Assembly: GCA_964454025.1 (NCBI GenBank)
Contig: CAYVRP010000001.1
Location: 1 to 64,000, forward strand
Reading direction: 5' to 3'
Source: JAFGBI01 sp964454025
Lineage (GTDB): Bacteria > Myxococcota_A > Polyangia > Polyangiales > Polyangiaceae
Length of the DNA stretch: 64,000 bases
Under the pieces are notes generated by a model, which saw only the letters and a list, made by a program, of their open reading frames with translations, was not told the DNA's origin and ran no database searches. Positions within the stretch are counted from its first letter, which is position 1. Every line of letters starts with the position of its first letter. This document shows positions 41,350 through 50,775 of the stretch, in pieces. A program made the position numbers and the translations under genes.

Positions 41350-42204
41350 TCACCGGGTGAGCGCCGACTCGGGGGCCCAGGGCGGCGCCGAGACGCGCTC
41401 GACCCGGTCTTCCAGGCCCTGCAGCATCAGGTCCAGCATCGGCCCCAGCGCGGCGTCACGCAGCACCTCCAGGGATGCCCGCGTGGGCGCCGAGGCCACC
41501 AGCAGCAGCCGCGATCCGCTCAGGCGGATGGCGGTGTGGGTTCCGCCGGTGCAGAGCCCGAGGCAGAGATCCGTCCGCTCGAGGACGTCGGCGACGCGGG
41601 GGGTGATGTCCGCCAGGTCCAGCGCCGGCGCCGTGGGCTCGGGGGCGGTCACCGCGTCGGACGCGCGCAGGACGACCTCGCCGCCGCGAAACGCCAGCAC
41701 CGCGTCGAGCAGGCGCGAACGCTGGACGATCCGCCGTACGACCAGGCGCAGCTCGCTTCGCTCGTCCAGCAGCGCCTCGTCAGCCAGCGCCGCCATCGGA
41801 TCCAGCGGCCCCCGCAGGAGCGGCAGCGTCGGGGCCTCGGCGGGATCGAACGCCCCGGTCGACGTGTTGACGCCGAGCAGCGGCAGCGCCCCCGCCGCGT
41901 GGGCCGCGAGCCGCTCGGGCAGCGGCGGCGAACCGTCCCACGCCACGACCTCTTGCAGCATCGCCAGCACGGGGCCTTCGAGGGCGAGCCAACCGTGGCT
42001 CGGATCCGAGCCATCGCCGGAGAGCCGCCGGACCCAGCCGCCCAGTCGACTCATCGCGTCCACGACCCGCATCCGGGCCACGTCGGCCCCGACGTGCTCG
42101 ACCCAGAGCGCGTAGCGGTCGGGGCTCGCCAGCAGGATCGCCGCGTTGGTCGCCATCGCCACGGCAGCTCCGGCGGCTCTCGCGGTGTCCAGCGGGTCGG
42201 CCAT
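41350..42204 (-). CDS. Unknown soluble protein
   Basis: The predicted protein has 284 residues. ATG 42204 (MADPLDTAR) is chosen over 42228 because AGGAT lies upstream at about 12 nt. It is Ala/Leu/Arg-rich and helical, with a strand-like C-terminal part (GGTHTAIRLSGSRLLLVASA). There are no membrane segments, signal or recognised family. The coding pattern (G/C third positions) supports a real gene. Confidence 0.6.
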   Translation of the reverse strand: MADPLDTARAAGAAVAMATNAAILLASPDRYALWVEHVGADVARMRVVDAMSRLGGWVRRLSGDGSDPSHGWLALEGPVLAMLQEVVAWDGSPPLPERLAAHAAGALPLLGVNTSTGAFDPAEAPTLPLLRGPLDPMAALADEALLDERSELRLVVRRIVQRSRLLDAVLAFRGGEVVLRASDAVTAPEPTAPALDLADITPRVADVLERTDLCLGLCTGGTHTAIRLSGSRLLLVASAPTRASLEVLRDAALGPMLDLMLQGLEDRVERVSAPPWAPESALTR

Positions 42205-42515
42205 GGACACGAACGATCCTACCACCAAGGGCCGGCGAGCACGACGCTACGCCCCGCGTTGCGCGGCTCGACTTGGCGGGATCGCCGCCCCTGGGTGGCG
42301 GTCCGGGGGCGAGGCGAGCGACAAGGGGGCTCCCCGTTCGGGGTCCCCTGGTGCCGCCGCCGGGCCGCGGGTGCGGGCTTCCGCGCGCGCCGGGGAGCCG
42401 AGCCGCGCAGGGGGCTTGCGTCGGCGCGGCGGTCGTGTCGAGCTTCTCCCGTCGCTCCACGTCCGCCCCGCCAGGGGGTCCGGGCGCTGCTCGGGCCGAC
42501 GAAGGGAACACCGGC
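42205..42515. other. Intergenic region between divergent genes
   Basis: These 311 nt separate the unknown gene starting at 42204 and the GT4 gene starting at 42516. Nothing distinct was recognised beyond the need for two promoters; open frames here are shadow-like. Confidence 0.35.
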
Positions 42516-43682
42516 ATGCGCGTCGCGCTCTTCTCCTGGGAGTCGCTGCACTCCATCCTCCTCGGCGGGCTCGGGGTTCACGTGACCGAGCTCGCTGCGG
42601 GGCTCGAGCGACGGGGACACGAGGTGCACGTCATCACCCGGCGGGGTCCGGGGCAGTCCGACTACGACCGGGTCGACGGGGTCCACTACCACCGCATCGA
42701 CCACGCCTTGGACGAGAACTTCGTCGTGATGATGGATCTCATGTGCAAGGCGATGGTCCACCGCTTCCACGAGGTGACCTCCCTGGTGGGTGGGTTCGAT
42801 CTGGTGCACGCCCACGACTGGCTCACCGCCAACACCCTCGCCTACGTACGGGACGGCTGGGGCACGCCCGGGATCCTCACCATGCACTCCACGGAGTACG
42901 GCCGTGATGGCAACGTCTTCCACGACGGCATGGCGCGCTGGATCCGGGACACGGAGGCGGCGGGCTGCCGGCACGCGCGGCTGGTGATCGCCGTCTCGTC
43001 GTTCCTCGCGTCCGAGCTCCAGCGCATCTACGGCGTGCCCCACGATCGAATCCACGTCGTCCCCAACGGCGTCGCGTACCACCAGTTCGACGGCTTCATC
43101 GATCCGGGACCGGTCAAGGGGCGCTACGCCATCGGCCCCATGGATCCGACCCTGTTCGCCTCCGGCCGGATGATGGCGCAGAAGGGGATGGACCTCCTCG
43201 TGGAGGCGGTGCCGATGGTGCTCGCGAGCTACCCGTCGGCCAAGTTCGTCATCGCCGGCGAAGGCCCGGAGAAGGCCGCCGTGGTGGCCCGGGCGCACGA
43301 GGTCGGGGCGGCGGGGGCGATCCGCTTCCTCGGCGCCCTCCCGCGTCGGGAGTACATCGACCTGGTGAAGGCGTGCGACATCGTCGTGGTGCCGAGCCGC
43401 AACGAGCCCTTCGGGATCGTCGTGCTCGAGGCGTGGGCGGCGGGCAAGCCCGTCGTCGCGACCACCGCCGGGGGCCCGCGCGAGTTCGTGTGGCACGACG
43501 TGAACGGGTTCCTGGTGGACGCCAACCCGGGCGGGCTGGCGCACGGAATCGGCTCGCTCCTCGCCGACCACGACCACTGTCGAGCGCTCGGGCGCAACGG
43601 GCGCATCGCGGTGGAGGATCGGTTCAACTGGGACAACGTGGCTCGCTACACCGAGGGGGTCTATCAGGCTGCGCTCTGCTGA
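42516..43682 (+). CDS. GT4-family glycosyltransferase (glycogen-synthase-like)
   Basis: The predicted protein has 388 residues. ATG 42516 has AAGGGA about 9 nt upstream. The N-terminal half shows the sugar-nucleotide loop GGLGVHVTELAAGLERRGHEV and HAHDWLTA, as in starch/glycogen-synthase-type GT4 enzymes. The C-terminal half has SGRMMAQKG, AGEGPEK, the catalytic E-x7-E region PSRNEPFGIVVLEAWAAG, and GGPREFV. Length is normal. It transfers a hexose from a nucleotide sugar to a growing glycan in the cytoplasm; glycogen, trehalose-type or polysaccharide product cannot be decided. Confidence 0.9.
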   Translation: MRVALFSWESLHSILLGGLGVHVTELAAGLERRGHEVHVITRRGPGQSDYDRVDGVHYHRIDHALDENFVVMMDLMCKAMVHRFHEVTSLVGGFDLVHAHDWLTANTLAYVRDGWGTPGILTMHSTEYGRDGNVFHDGMARWIRDTEAAGCRHARLVIAVSSFLASELQRIYGVPHDRIHVVPNGVAYHQFDGFIDPGPVKGRYAIGPMDPTLFASGRMMAQKGMDLLVEAVPMVLASYPSAKFVIAGEGPEKAAVVARAHEVGAAGAIRFLGALPRREYIDLVKACDIVVVPSRNEPFGIVVLEAWAAGKPVVATTAGGPREFVWHDVNGFLVDANPGGLAHGIGSLLADHDHCRALGRNGRIAVEDRFNWDNVARYTEGVYQAALC

Positions 43683-43788
43683 GTTCCCGGCCGCGGGGCA
43701 CGGTGACCGCGGAGCGCCCGCGGGCGTCCGGGGTCCCGGATCCGTCTCCCCGCGGTCGCGCGCGCGCGCCGCGTACGAGCGCTGGGCG

Positions 43789-44505
43789 GTGCGCACGTCG
43801 CTGCCGGCGTTCGTCGTGCTCGTGGTCCTGGCGACGGCCGTCTACCCGGGAGGGAGCTGGGCGCACCCCGATCGACCCGGGTTCGATCTCGTGCACAACT
43901 TCCTCTGCGACCTGTTGCCGCTCCGCGCCATCGGGGGCCGTCCGAACTTCGCCGCGGCGCTCTTGTCCCGCGCCGCCATGGGCCTGGTCCTGGTGTTCGG
44001 GGGCGGCTCGTTCTGGACGGCGGTGCCGCGACTCTTCCGGCCGGACGCGACCCGGCTTCGGCGCGTCGTCCCGGCGCTCGGCTGGCTCAGCACCGTCGGG
44101 CTGCTCGGGGTGCCCTTCACCCCGTCGCTCTCGGCGTCGGTCCTCCACGGGTGGATCCTGGCGGCGGCGGGTGGGACGGCGCTCGGGACCGGGGCGCTCG
44201 CGCTCGGGGGCCTCGCCCGAGGCGGCTCCGCGCCCCGCTGGCTCGTCGGGCTCGGTGTCCTCGCGCTGGTCGTCGCGAGCGCCGACCTCGCCTTGTACCT
44301 CGACCACTTCCTCCGGCAGGCCCCCCTCTCCGCCGCGCTGCCGGCGGGCCAGAAGCCGACCGCCGCGCTCGTGCTCGCCTTCGTCTGGCTCGCGGTGGAA
44401 CGCGCCACCGGCGCCGCCGCCGTCGAGGCGCGGTCGTGCGCGCCGCGCCCGTTCTCGGGCAGGCCGGACGGTGCTATACGCCGCCTCCCGACGGAGTGCC
44501 CATGA
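43789..44505 (+). CDS. Polytopic membrane protein, DUF998-like
   Basis: The predicted protein has 238 residues from GTG 43789; the start is tentative because no good ribosome site is seen. About five to six hydrophobic segments follow. The motif AVYPGGSW...FDLVHNFLCDLL near the N-terminus is typical of DUF998-like and related small membrane proteins. Its stop overlaps the lysC start in ATGA, so the two genes are translationally coupled. No functional relation to aspartate kinase is obvious. Confidence 0.75.
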   Translation: MRTSLPAFVVLVVLATAVYPGGSWAHPDRPGFDLVHNFLCDLLPLRAIGGRPNFAAALLSRAAMGLVLVFGGGSFWTAVPRLFRPDATRLRRVVPALGWLSTVGLLGVPFTPSLSASVLHGWILAAAGGTALGTGALALGGLARGGSAPRWLVGLGVLALVVASADLALYLDHFLRQAPLSAALPAGQKPTAALVLAFVWLAVERATGAAAVEARSCAPRPFSGRPDGAIRRLPTECP

Positions 44506-45833
44506 GTCGAATCGTCTGCAAGTTCGGCGGCACGAGCCTCGCTGACGCCAGCCAGATGCGGAAGGTCAAGGCCATCGTGGACGCGGATCCGCGGCGCCGG
44601 ATCATCGTGCCCTCCGCGCCCGGGAAGCGCTCCCGGGACGATCCCAAGGTCACCGATCTACTCTACCTCTGCCACGACATGGCCGAGATGCACGCCGACC
44701 TGACCGGCCCCTTCGGCACGCTGCGGCAGCGCTTCGTGGAGATCGAAGCCGACCTCGGGCTGGCGGTGGGGATCGGGGACGCGATCGACGCCTTCCTCGG
44801 GCAGGTTCGCGCCGGCTGCACGCGCGATTTCGCCGCGTCGCGCGGGGAGTTCTGGAACGGCCTGCTGCTCGCCGCCCTCCTCGACGCGGAGTTCGTCGAC
44901 CCGGTCGACTACGTGTTCATCACCTCCACCGGCCGGGTGGAGCCGGCGACCTACGAGCGGCTCGCGGCGCGCCTGGACGGGCCTCGCCGCTACGTCATGC
45001 CCGGGTTCTATGGCCGCGGACCCAACGGCGAGGTGAAGACCTTCTCGCGCGGCGGCTCGGACATCTCCGGCGCCATCGCGGCGCGCGCCGCGGGGGCGGA
45101 GCTGTACGAGAACTGGACCGACGTCTCGGGGCTCCTGATGGCCGATCCGCGCATCGTGGACGCGCCGCGCCCGATGGCGGAGGTGACCTACCGCGAGATC
45201 CGGGAGCTGTCGTACATGGGCGCGGCGGTGCTGCACGACGAGGCGATCCTGCCGGTGCGGGAGATCGGGACGCCGATCTGCATCAAGAACACCAACGAGC
45301 CGGAGCACCCCGGGACGCGCATCGTGGCACGGCTCAGCGCGGAGGAGGATCAGAGCTCCGAGATCGCCGGCGTCGCTGGCAAGCGCGGCTTCTCCATGAT
45401 CTGCGTGGAGAAGAGCCTGATGAACGCCGAGGTCGGCTTCGCGTACCGGCTCCTCGGGATCTTCGAGCGGCGCGGCATCAGCATCGAACACTGCCCGTCC
45501 AGCATCGACGGGATCAACGTCATCGTCGAGCAGCGGCACCTCGGGGACGCCGCCGCGGAGGTCATCGAGGAGATCCGTCGCGTTCTCGATCCCGACAGCG
45601 TCTCGCTGGTCACCGACCTCGCGCTCGTCGCGGTGGTGGGCGAGGGGATGATCCGGTCGGTCGGGATCGCGGCGAAGGTGTTCGCGGCGCTCCGTGACGC
45701 CGGCGTCAACGTCCGCGTGATCAACCAGGGGGCCTCCGAGGTCAACATCATCGTCGGGGTGCTCCCCGACGACTTCGAGCGCGCCCTGCGCGCGATCTAC
45801 GCGGCCTTCGTCCCCCCGCCGCGCCGGGAATAG
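44502..45833 (+). CDS. lysC: Aspartate kinase
   Basis: The predicted protein has 443 residues. ATG 44502 has GGAG 6 nt upstream. KFGGTSLAD at the N-terminus binds ATP/aspartate. TSTGRVEPATYERLAARL and FSRGGSDISGAI are further kinase motifs. Two ACT-like regulatory domains lie at the C-terminus (around 305-370 and 380-435; AVVGEGMIRSVGIAAKVFAAL, INQGASEVNI). It makes aspartyl phosphate, the entry to lysine, threonine and methionine synthesis, and is probably feedback-inhibited through the ACT pair. It belongs to the monofunctional class with a long catalytic domain. Confidence 0.94.
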   Translation: MSRIVCKFGGTSLADASQMRKVKAIVDADPRRRIIVPSAPGKRSRDDPKVTDLLYLCHDMAEMHADLTGPFGTLRQRFVEIEADLGLAVGIGDAIDAFLGQVRAGCTRDFAASRGEFWNGLLLAALLDAEFVDPVDYVFITSTGRVEPATYERLAARLDGPRRYVMPGFYGRGPNGEVKTFSRGGSDISGAIAARAAGAELYENWTDVSGLLMADPRIVDAPRPMAEVTYREIRELSYMGAAVLHDEAILPVREIGTPICIKNTNEPEHPGTRIVARLSAEEDQSSEIAGVAGKRGFSMICVEKSLMNAEVGFAYRLLGIFERRGISIEHCPSSIDGINVIVEQRHLGDAAAEVIEEIRRVLDPDSVSLVTDLALVAVVGEGMIRSVGIAAKVFAALRDAGVNVRVINQGASEVNIIVGVLPDDFERALRAIYAAFVPPPRRE

Positions 45834-45860
45834 GGGCGGCGTCCCGGGCGTCTCACGGCC

Positions 45861-46688
45861 GTGGTCCTGTCCCGGCGCAGACTGCTCCAGGGCGCGGCCG
45901 CGAGCGGAGCGCTCGCGATGGTCGGGGGCTACCCCCTGCTCGAGGCGAAGTGGTGCCGGGTGACGCGGCAGCGCGTCGTCCTGGAGGCGCTGCCGGCGGC
46001 GTTCGCGGGCTTCTCCATCGCCCTGCTCAGCGACGTTCACCACGGGCCGTTCGTACCGCTGATGTACGTTCAGCACGTGGTCGCGCTCGCCAACGCGCTC
46101 GCGGCCGACCTCGTGTGCCTGTGCGGGGACTACGTTCACCGGGGGCGCCGATTCATCGCGCCCGTCGGCGAGGCGCTCGCTGCCCTGCGGGGGCGGGCGG
46201 GCGTGGTGGCCGTGCTCGGCAACCACGATCACTGGGACGGCGCCGCGGCGACGCGGCGCGCCCTCGCCGCTGCCCGCATTCCCGAGCTCCGGAACGGGGG
46301 CCACTGGATCCACCGCGGTGGCGCCCGGATCCGCGTCGCGGGGGTGGGGGACCTGCTCGAGGACCGGCAGGATCTCGCCGGTGCCCTCGGCGACGCCCGG
46401 GCCGACGACGTGACGGTGCTGCTCTCTCACGAGCCCGACTTCGCGGAGGGGATCACCGATGAACGGGTTTCCCTCGTGCTCAGCGGCCATACCCACGGCG
46501 GCCAGGTGCACGTGCCGGGCTATGGGCCGCCGGTGCTTCCGACGCGCCTGGCCCGGAAGTACGCTAGCGGGCTGGTGCGCGCCCCCGCCACGCAGGTGTT
46601 CGTGACCCGCGGCGTGGGCACCATCACGCCCCCGGTCCGGGTCTGCTGTCGCCCCGAGGTCGCGTTGCTCACGCTCGCCCCGGGCTGA
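45861..46688 (+). CDS. Tat-exported metallophosphoesterase
   Basis: The predicted protein has 275 residues from GTG 45861, giving a Tat signal (SRRRLLQGAAASGALAM). The calcineurin-like motifs are complete: LLSDVHHG, CGDYVHRG, GNHDHWD, LSHEPDF and SGHTHGGQV. This is the YkuE-like branch of exported or membrane-bound phosphodiesterases. Located at the cell envelope; the substrate may be a lipid or nucleotide phosphodiester. It lies 27 nt after lysC on the same strand and may be cotranscribed. Confidence 0.9.
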   Translation: MVLSRRRLLQGAAASGALAMVGGYPLLEAKWCRVTRQRVVLEALPAAFAGFSIALLSDVHHGPFVPLMYVQHVVALANALAADLVCLCGDYVHRGRRFIAPVGEALAALRGRAGVVAVLGNHDHWDGAAATRRALAAARIPELRNGGHWIHRGGARIRVAGVGDLLEDRQDLAGALGDARADDVTVLLSHEPDFAEGITDERVSLVLSGHTHGGQVHVPGYGPPVLPTRLARKYASGLVRAPATQVFVTRGVGTITPPVRVCCRPEVALLTLAPG

Positions 46689-46750
46689 ACCTGGCGGCGG
46701 GGCCGCCCGCCTGGCGCCCGGCGGCCCCGCCGCGCGTGGCGAGGGCGCCG

Positions 46751-48172
46751 TCAGACGGCGTTCTTGTGCACCGATCGGCCGAAGATGGTGAGCAGGATGA
46801 TCTTGAGGTCCCAGTCGAGCCGCCAGTTGTGGATGTAGTAGAGGTCGTGCTCGATGCGGCGCTCCATCTTGTCCATGGTGTCGGTTTCGCCGCGCCACCC
46901 GTTCACCTGCGCCCAGCCCGTGATGCCCGGCTTGACCTTGTGGCGCAGCATGTATCCCTTGATCTTGCCGCGGTAGATCTCGTTGTGGGCGACCGCGTGG
47001 GGGCGGGGCCCGACGATCGACATGTCACCGGCGATCACGTTGAAGAACTGGGGGAGCTCGTCGAGCGAGTAGCGGCGCAGGAACGCGCCGAGCCGCGTGA
47101 TGCGAGCGTCGCCCACCTTCGCCTGCGGCACGTCGGGGCCGTCCTGACACACGGTCATGCTCCGGAACTTCCAGACGTGGATCGGCTTCCCGTTCAGGCC
47201 GTAGCGGCGCTGGCGGAAGAAGACGGGACCGCGCGAGTCGAGCTTCACCGCGATGGCGATGAACACCATGGGCACCGCGATGACGGCGAGGATCAGCGTG
47301 CCCAGCACCAGATCCTCGATGCGCTTGAGCCACCCCCCGACGCCATTGAAGGGGGTGTCGAAGATGCTCACCACGGGCTGGTCGCCGATCGAGCCCCAGC
47401 GCGCGTGGAGCAGGTCGTAGGCGTAAAACTCCGGGACGATGTACACGGTGGCGGTCGTGTCGGCCAGGCGCGTAATGAGGGAGGTGATCCGGTGCTCGGC
47501 GCGCAGAGGCAGGGTGATGTAGACGATGTCGACCGCCCCTGCGCGCGCGTCCTCCACGAGCTGATCGAGCGTGCCCGCGACGGGCGCGACCGTCTCGGGG
47601 ATGCTCCGTCGCCGGTTGCGATCGTCGTAGACCCCGTGGATCTTGAGCCCCAAGGTGACGTCGCTGGCGATGGTGCGCGCGAGTCGCTCGCCGTTCACGG
47701 TCGAGCCCGCGATGGCGACGGTGCGGGTATTGAGCCCCCGGGCGCGCAATTCGCGCAGGACGCGGCGCAGCACCACGCGGAGCAGGATGAGCAGGACAGG
47801 GGTGGCGACCGTCCACGCGATCGTCGCCACGCGGGAGTACTCGGCGCTGGCCTTCGCCAGGAAGGCCACGAAGAGCAGGGCGCCCACCGAGGCGACCCAG
47901 CTCGAGATTACCCGGAAGCCCTCCTGGCGCAGGTCCGAGCCGCGCCAGGAGCGGTAGAGGCCGTTCACCTCGGCGGCGAGGGAGAACACCACCACCGCGA
48001 TGGAGGCGGCGATCAGCTCCTGGCGCCCCCAGCCCCCGCGGGCGTAGAGGGTCGACGTCACCCAGTACGTCCCGAAGATCACCGCCGCGTCGGCGAGACG
48101 GATCAACGCCGAGATCTCGGAAGCGTGAGACTTCAGGATACCGCCCTTGCGATCCGTCCTCGGGGCTGCCAT
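46751..48172 (-). CDS. WcaJ-like undecaprenyl-phosphate sugar phosphotransferase
   Basis: The predicted protein has 473 residues from ATG 48172. The N-terminal part has four hydrophobic segments. A Rossmann-like CoA-binding-type domain (TVAIAGSTVNGERLART) follows, then a fifth membrane segment (LGTLILAVIAVPMVFIAIAV). The catalytic domain has KFRSM, SLDELPQFFNVI, SIVGPRPHAV and PGITGWAQVNGWRGET. It attaches the first sugar phosphate to undecaprenyl phosphate, starting exopolysaccharide repeat synthesis. Divergent from the WecG-like gene, with which it would cooperate. Confidence 0.94.
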   Translation of the reverse strand: MAAPRTDRKGGILKSHASEISALIRLADAAVIFGTYWVTSTLYARGGWGRQELIAASIAVVVFSLAAEVNGLYRSWRGSDLRQEGFRVISSWVASVGALLFVAFLAKASAEYSRVATIAWTVATPVLLILLRVVLRRVLRELRARGLNTRTVAIAGSTVNGERLARTIASDVTLGLKIHGVYDDRNRRRSIPETVAPVAGTLDQLVEDARAGAVDIVYITLPLRAEHRITSLITRLADTTATVYIVPEFYAYDLLHARWGSIGDQPVVSIFDTPFNGVGGWLKRIEDLVLGTLILAVIAVPMVFIAIAVKLDSRGPVFFRQRRYGLNGKPIHVWKFRSMTVCQDGPDVPQAKVGDARITRLGAFLRRYSLDELPQFFNVIAGDMSIVGPRPHAVAHNEIYRGKIKGYMLRHKVKPGITGWAQVNGWRGETDTMDKMERRIEHDLYYIHNWRLDWDLKIILLTIFGRSVHKNAV

Positions 48173-48671
48173 CGATCCGGGCCTGTCGCGCGACCCCAGG
48201 GGTCGAACAACGGCATCTAGAAGCGATCATTTCCGAGCCGACGCAACCCCAATCGTAGGTGCGCGGTGCGCTTTGGCCGGAGCTCCAGCGGGGGCGCGGG
48301 GTGGGTGGCGAGCCAGCCGGTGGTCGCCTGCGTCGCGGCCGGTCGTGTGCGCTCGCCGCTGGCGGCTCGCGAGTCCCGGCCACACAACCGAAGTTGTACG
48401 TAATTGATGCGGGTCGCAAGCCTGTACAAATCTCCCCACGGTCCTGACCGCGAGCCCAGGGAAGGGCTCGCTGGCCGGCGCAGACGCTGCGGGTCAACGT
48501 TCCCCAAGGCTCGAGCGCAGCACCGGAGAGCGGTCCAGGCAGCCACGGGTGGGGCTGGCCTGCGCGCGCCCCCGGAGGCGGCTCGGGACCGGTGGAGGTC
48601 GCGACGCTTCGCGATTGCGGAGCCGCCGGAGGCGTCCTATCGACGGCTCACGAATCGTGCCAGTGCCAGCG
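48173..48671. promoter_or_regulatory. Divergent control region of the exopolysaccharide genes
   Basis: These 499 nt separate the WcaJ-like and WecG-like genes. The section near 48385-48430 is AT-richer and has the arms TTGTAC and GTACAA (see separate entry). Promoters for both genes are expected here. No coding frame is convincing. Confidence 0.45.
48394..48429. repeat. Inverted repeat TTGTAC-N24-GTACAA
   Basis: Two perfect 6-bp arms (48394-48399 and 48424-48429) flank a 24-nt spacer in the AT-rich part of the region between divergent polysaccharide genes. It could be a regulator-binding pair or a weak hairpin. Short arms make chance possible. Confidence 0.35.
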
Positions 48672-49448
48672 ATGTCGAGCGACGGGCGAGTCGAGCTGTT
48701 GGGAATCGCCGTGGATCCGCTCGATCTGCCGGGTGCGGTCCAGCGCGTGCTCGAATGGGCGCTCGGGGAACGGGGAGCCGAATGCCGCTTCGTCGTCACC
48801 CCCAACGTCAACCACCTGGTCATGCTCGAGCGACACGCGGGGCTTCAGGAGGCCTACCGGCACGCGTCCCTGGTCGTGGTCGACGGAACGCCGCTCGTCT
48901 GGTTCGCGCGGCTGGCGGGCGTCCCGCTCCCGGGGCGCGTCGCGGGGAGCGACCTGGTGCCGAGCCTCTTCGCCGCGGCCGCCCCGGAGCGACGAATTCG
49001 CGTCTTCCTTCTCGGGGCCGCACCCGGGATCGGCGAGCGCGCGGCGGCCAACGTCCGCGCGCGATATCCGGGCGTGGAGGTGGTCGGGACCTACAGTCCC
49101 CCCCTGGGGTTCGAGGGCGACCCCGCGGAAACCACGAGGATCCTCGCGCGCATCGCGGCTGCTGCGCCCGATGTCCTGGTGCTCGGCCTGGGTGCCCCGA
49201 AGCAGGAGCTCTGGGCGGATCGGCACCGGGGCGCCATCGCGGCGAAGGTGGCGCTCTGCGTCGGTGCGACCATCGATTTTCTCGCCGAGGCCCAGCCGCG
49301 CGCGCCCGTGTGGATGCGCCGGGGGGGCCTCGAGTGGAGCTTCCGGGTCGCGCGGGAGCCACGGCGGCTGGCGGGACGGTACCTTCGCGATGGGGCGCGT
49401 CTCCCCGGCCTGGTCCTCAGGGCATGGCGAGGCGCGAGGCGCTCCTGA
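48672..49448 (+). CDS. WecG/TagA/CpsF-family glycosyltransferase
   Basis: The predicted protein has 258 residues. ATG 48672 gives the normal family start (MSSDGRVELLGIAVDPLDL); upstream in-frame starts are less likely and no strong ribosome site is visible. Family motifs are VVTPNVNHLVMLER, DGTPLVWFARLAGVPLPGRVAGSDLV, a FLLGAAPG loop and LGLGAPKQELWADRH. These GT26 enzymes add the second sugar to a lipid-linked first sugar during polysaccharide or teichoic-acid linkage synthesis. It fits downstream of the WcaJ-like initiating enzyme. Confidence 0.92.
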   Translation: MSSDGRVELLGIAVDPLDLPGAVQRVLEWALGERGAECRFVVTPNVNHLVMLERHAGLQEAYRHASLVVVDGTPLVWFARLAGVPLPGRVAGSDLVPSLFAAAAPERRIRVFLLGAAPGIGERAAANVRARYPGVEVVGTYSPPLGFEGDPAETTRILARIAAAAPDVLVLGLGAPKQELWADRHRGAIAAKVALCVGATIDFLAEAQPRAPVWMRRGGLEWSFRVAREPRRLAGRYLRDGARLPGLVLRAWRGARRS

Positions 49449-49745
49449 GGATCGTGAACTGGCGGAGGGGACGGAAGTGACATGCGGCCCGCGGACCCGA
49501 CCAGCGAGCGCCGCAACTGAGCAGGCCGGTCGAACGGACCACGCTCGCCGTGCGGGGGCGAGTTCGTCCCCTGGCGCGGGTTCGCTTCGGGCCACTAGCG
49601 CTACGGGTCCACGCCCCGTGAGGTCGATGGGTAGCATCCTGCTCGCTCCCCCACGCCGGCGGGCCCGATCTCGGCTACCCTCCGGCGTCGAGCGCCACCC
49701 GGCGGCTTCTCTCGCCTCGGGGAGAAACCGGAGCGCCCGCCGGCG

Positions 49746-50738
49746 ATGGTCGAACTCGCGCCACCATCGATGTCCACCCCATCTCGACCTGGAGATCCTG
49801 GCGATCCCAACCCGGCCTCGTCACGTCGGGGCTTCCGGGAGTACGCGTATCGCTCCATCGACGTGTTCGCGGAGCGGCCCTTCACGGGTGCCCCGCTCGC
49901 GGTGTTCACCGACGCGCGCGGGCTGGACGCGTCGGCGATGAAGACGATCGCGCGGGAGCTGAACCGGGCGCAGACGGCGTTCCTCTTCCCCGACGAATCG
50001 ACCGACGGGGTCCCGCGGATGCGCGTCTTCACGCCGCTGGGGGAGGTCCCGGCGGGTCACTACCCGAGCATCGGGGCGGCCTTCGCGCTCGCGCTCGAGC
50101 GGGGCGTGCAGACCGCGCCGGCGCTCCGCATGGTCTTCCAGGGCGACTCGGGTCCGGTTTCCGTCTCCACGTTCGCCCGCGTGATGACGGTGCGCCAGCC
50201 GGCGCCGGCGCTCGGCGCCATCTACTCGGACACCGACGCCGCGTTGGCCACGCTCGGGCTCCGCGAGGACCAGCGCATGGCGGGGGTGCCCTTCCAGGCG
50301 GCCTCGGGCGGCGTGAGCTACCTCATCATGGCGCTGCGCAACCGCGCCGCGCTCCGCTCCATCCGCTTCCGTCAGGACATCTGGGAGCGCACCATCCGGC
50401 GCTTCGAGGCCCCGCGGATCGCCGCGTTCACGCTGGAGACGGACCGCGCTGGATCGACCGCGAAGGTCCGGGTCTTCACTCCCGACATCGGCGTCGAGGA
50501 GGAGCCAGCGACCGAGACGGTCTGCGGGCCCCTCACGGCGTTCCTCTGCCGCTACGGGTTTCTCGCCGCCGAATCGCCGCAGATGCTGGTGCTCGAGCAG
50601 GGCGCCGAGGTGGGGCGGCCGAGCTTCCTCCACGTCGCCATCGAGCGCGACGCGGACAGCGTCACCTCCGTCCGCGTGGGTGGCCAGTGCGTGGCCGTCG
50701 GCGAGGGCAAGATCCTCGCGCAGGTGGCCCTGCCCTGA
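49746..50738 (+). CDS. PhzF-family isomerase-like protein with Glu to Gln change
   Basis: The predicted protein has 330 residues from ATG 49746; ATG 49770 (MSTPSRPG) is a good alternative start. The family pattern is clear: IDVFAERPFTGAPLAVF, ELNRAQTAFLFP, GHYPSIGAAFAL, and RVFTPDIGVEEEPATETVCGPL in the second half. The residue at the position of the catalytic Glu (ExxF/SETxF motif of PhzF) is Gln76. Thus proton-transfer isomerase activity may be lost or altered. PhzF members include phenazine-synthesis isomerases and many uncharacterised proteins; the true substrate is unknown. It is not visibly linked to its neighbours. Confidence 0.85.
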   Translation: MVELAPPSMSTPSRPGDPGDPNPASSRRGFREYAYRSIDVFAERPFTGAPLAVFTDARGLDASAMKTIARELNRAQTAFLFPDESTDGVPRMRVFTPLGEVPAGHYPSIGAAFALALERGVQTAPALRMVFQGDSGPVSVSTFARVMTVRQPAPALGAIYSDTDAALATLGLREDQRMAGVPFQAASGGVSYLIMALRNRAALRSIRFRQDIWERTIRRFEAPRIAAFTLETDRAGSTAKVRVFTPDIGVEEEPATETVCGPLTAFLCRYGFLAAESPQMLVLEQGAEVGRPSFLHVAIERDADSVTSVRVGGQCVAVGEGKILAQVALP

Positions 50739-50775
50739 GCGGCGGCGCGCACCCGCCGCTCACGACCGGCACGCC

